This document shows, one piece after another, positions 4,978-5,157 of a stretch of 5,157 bases of DNA. Source of the DNA: a bacterium. GTDB lineage: Bacteria > Cyanobacteriota > Vampirovibrionia > Gastranaerophilales > Gastranaerophilaceae. The first letter of the stretch is position 1; every line of letters starts with the position of its first letter. The translations under genes and the position numbers were made by a program. A model generated the notes under the pieces. It was given only the letters and a program-made list of their open reading frames with translations, was not told the DNA's origin and did not search any database. The stretch spans positions 1 to 5,157 of the forward strand of contig JAKSUP010000119.1 of NCBI GenBank assembly GCA_024408905.1, given 5' to 3'.

Positions 4978-5045
4978 ACTGGGGAAACAAGTAAAGAGTA
5001 TGTTTCAAGAAAAGTAAAGTAGCAACAAGAAAAGGAGAAATAATT

Positions 5046-5147
5046 ATGGCAGGTAAAGATTTATTAGTAAGAGAATTGGTCAATTTGATGGAACGTAGTA
5101 GTGGTGCTGTTTTTAAATTGCATGCAGAAGGTACAGAAGAAGTTTGA
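5046..5147 (+). CDS. 33-codon open frame with strong ribosome binding site, function unknown
   Basis: An ATG at 5046 is preceded by AAAGGAG (5031-5037) with 8 bases of spacing, one of the best SD sequences in the window, so translation is likely to start here. The frame encodes 33 residues, beginning MAGKDLLVRELVNLMERSS and ending LHAEGTEEV, then TGA at 5145-5147, only 10 bases before the edge. The N-terminal half looks like an amphipathic helix (DLLVRELVNLMER). No signal peptide, cysteine or Trp is present, and I recognise no family. It may be a true small protein, or the start of a longer gene interrupted by TGA through mutation, sequencing error or recoding; none of the other seven genes here ends in TGA. 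Codons after the TGA (AAA GTA ATT) stay open to the edge. Confidence 0.5.
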   Translation: MAGKDLLVRELVNLMERSSGAVFKLHAEGTEEV

Positions 5148-5157
5148 AAAGTAATTA

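Larger units (their letters stand above)
4785..5045. other. Non-coding stretch between purB and the right-edge mini-ORF
   Basis: This 261-base stretch has stops in all frames and no convincing gene. It contains a possible promoter (4843-4871), the ATATG microsatellite (4877-4901), a perfect 12-base palindrome ATTTTTAAAAAT (4927-4938) flanked by TTGG and CCAA, a 10-base palindrome TTGAATTCAA (4968-4977), a 6-bp stem GAAACA/TGTTTC (4984-5006) and the SD of the next frame. I see no clear terminator for purB and recognise no riboswitch or known RNA. The density of small symmetrical elements would suit a long regulated leader or a small RNA, but this is inference. Confidence 0.5.

Noticed and set aside
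5145..5147. Reassigned UGA codon (Trp or Gly genetic code)
   Set aside because: Trp is encoded by TGG throughout and no large gene has an in-frame TGA; absence of TGA stops in seven AT-rich genes is expected by chance preference for TAA.

Overview
This AT-rich bacterial window (roughly one third G+C by eye) holds seven clear protein genes, one of them cut by the left edge, plus a short open frame of 33 codons near the right edge. The content is mainly chromosomal housekeeping: NAD-dependent DNA ligase, a transketolase half, a WecG/TagA-type glycosyltransferase and adenylosuccinate lyase. I see no insertion sequence, phage gene, CRISPR array, tRNA or rRNA. The lineage cannot be fixed from the sequence. 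An AT-rich gut-type bacterium such as a Gastranaerophilales (non-photosynthetic Cyanobacteriota) member or a Firmicute would fit, but this is a guess. The odd length, and edges that fall inside the ligase gene and 10 bases after a stop codon, suggest a whole metagenomic contig.

Layout. Bases 3-647 (+) are the C-terminal third of ligA. Bases 690-1136 (+) encode a small two-helix membrane protein of unknown function. A minus-strand operon then runs from 2911 down to 1137: a wecG/tagA-like glycosyltransferase, the N-terminal (thiamine-diphosphate binding) half of a split transketolase, and a 68-residue four-cysteine protein. These genes are separated by only 9 and 2 bases. Divergent from the operon, 2989-3426 (+) encodes a secreted, lysine/alanine-rich helical repeat protein, closed by a strong intrinsic terminator. 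Then comes purB at 3498-4784 (+). The last 370 bases hold a 261-base non-coding stretch with a five-fold ATATG microsatellite and small palindromes, then a 33-codon frame with a strong ribosome binding site.

How the parts relate. Most genes here do not form one pathway. The strongest regulatory signal is between 2911 and 2989, where two sigma-70-like promoters face away from each other and interlock, so polymerase probably cannot use both at once. The predicted start of the leftward transcript falls on the A of the glycosyltransferase ATG, so that mRNA should be leaderless. purB has the same TATAAT-N6-ATG arrangement and no Shine-Dalgarno sequence. The unknown membrane protein, transketolase half, Cys protein, repeat protein and 33-codon frame all have SD sequences. 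The window therefore seems to use two modes of translation initiation. I do not see a complete novel system. The best leads are the leaderless starts, the transketolase half without its partner, the 18-residue-repeat secreted protein and the microsatellite/mini-ORF at the right edge.
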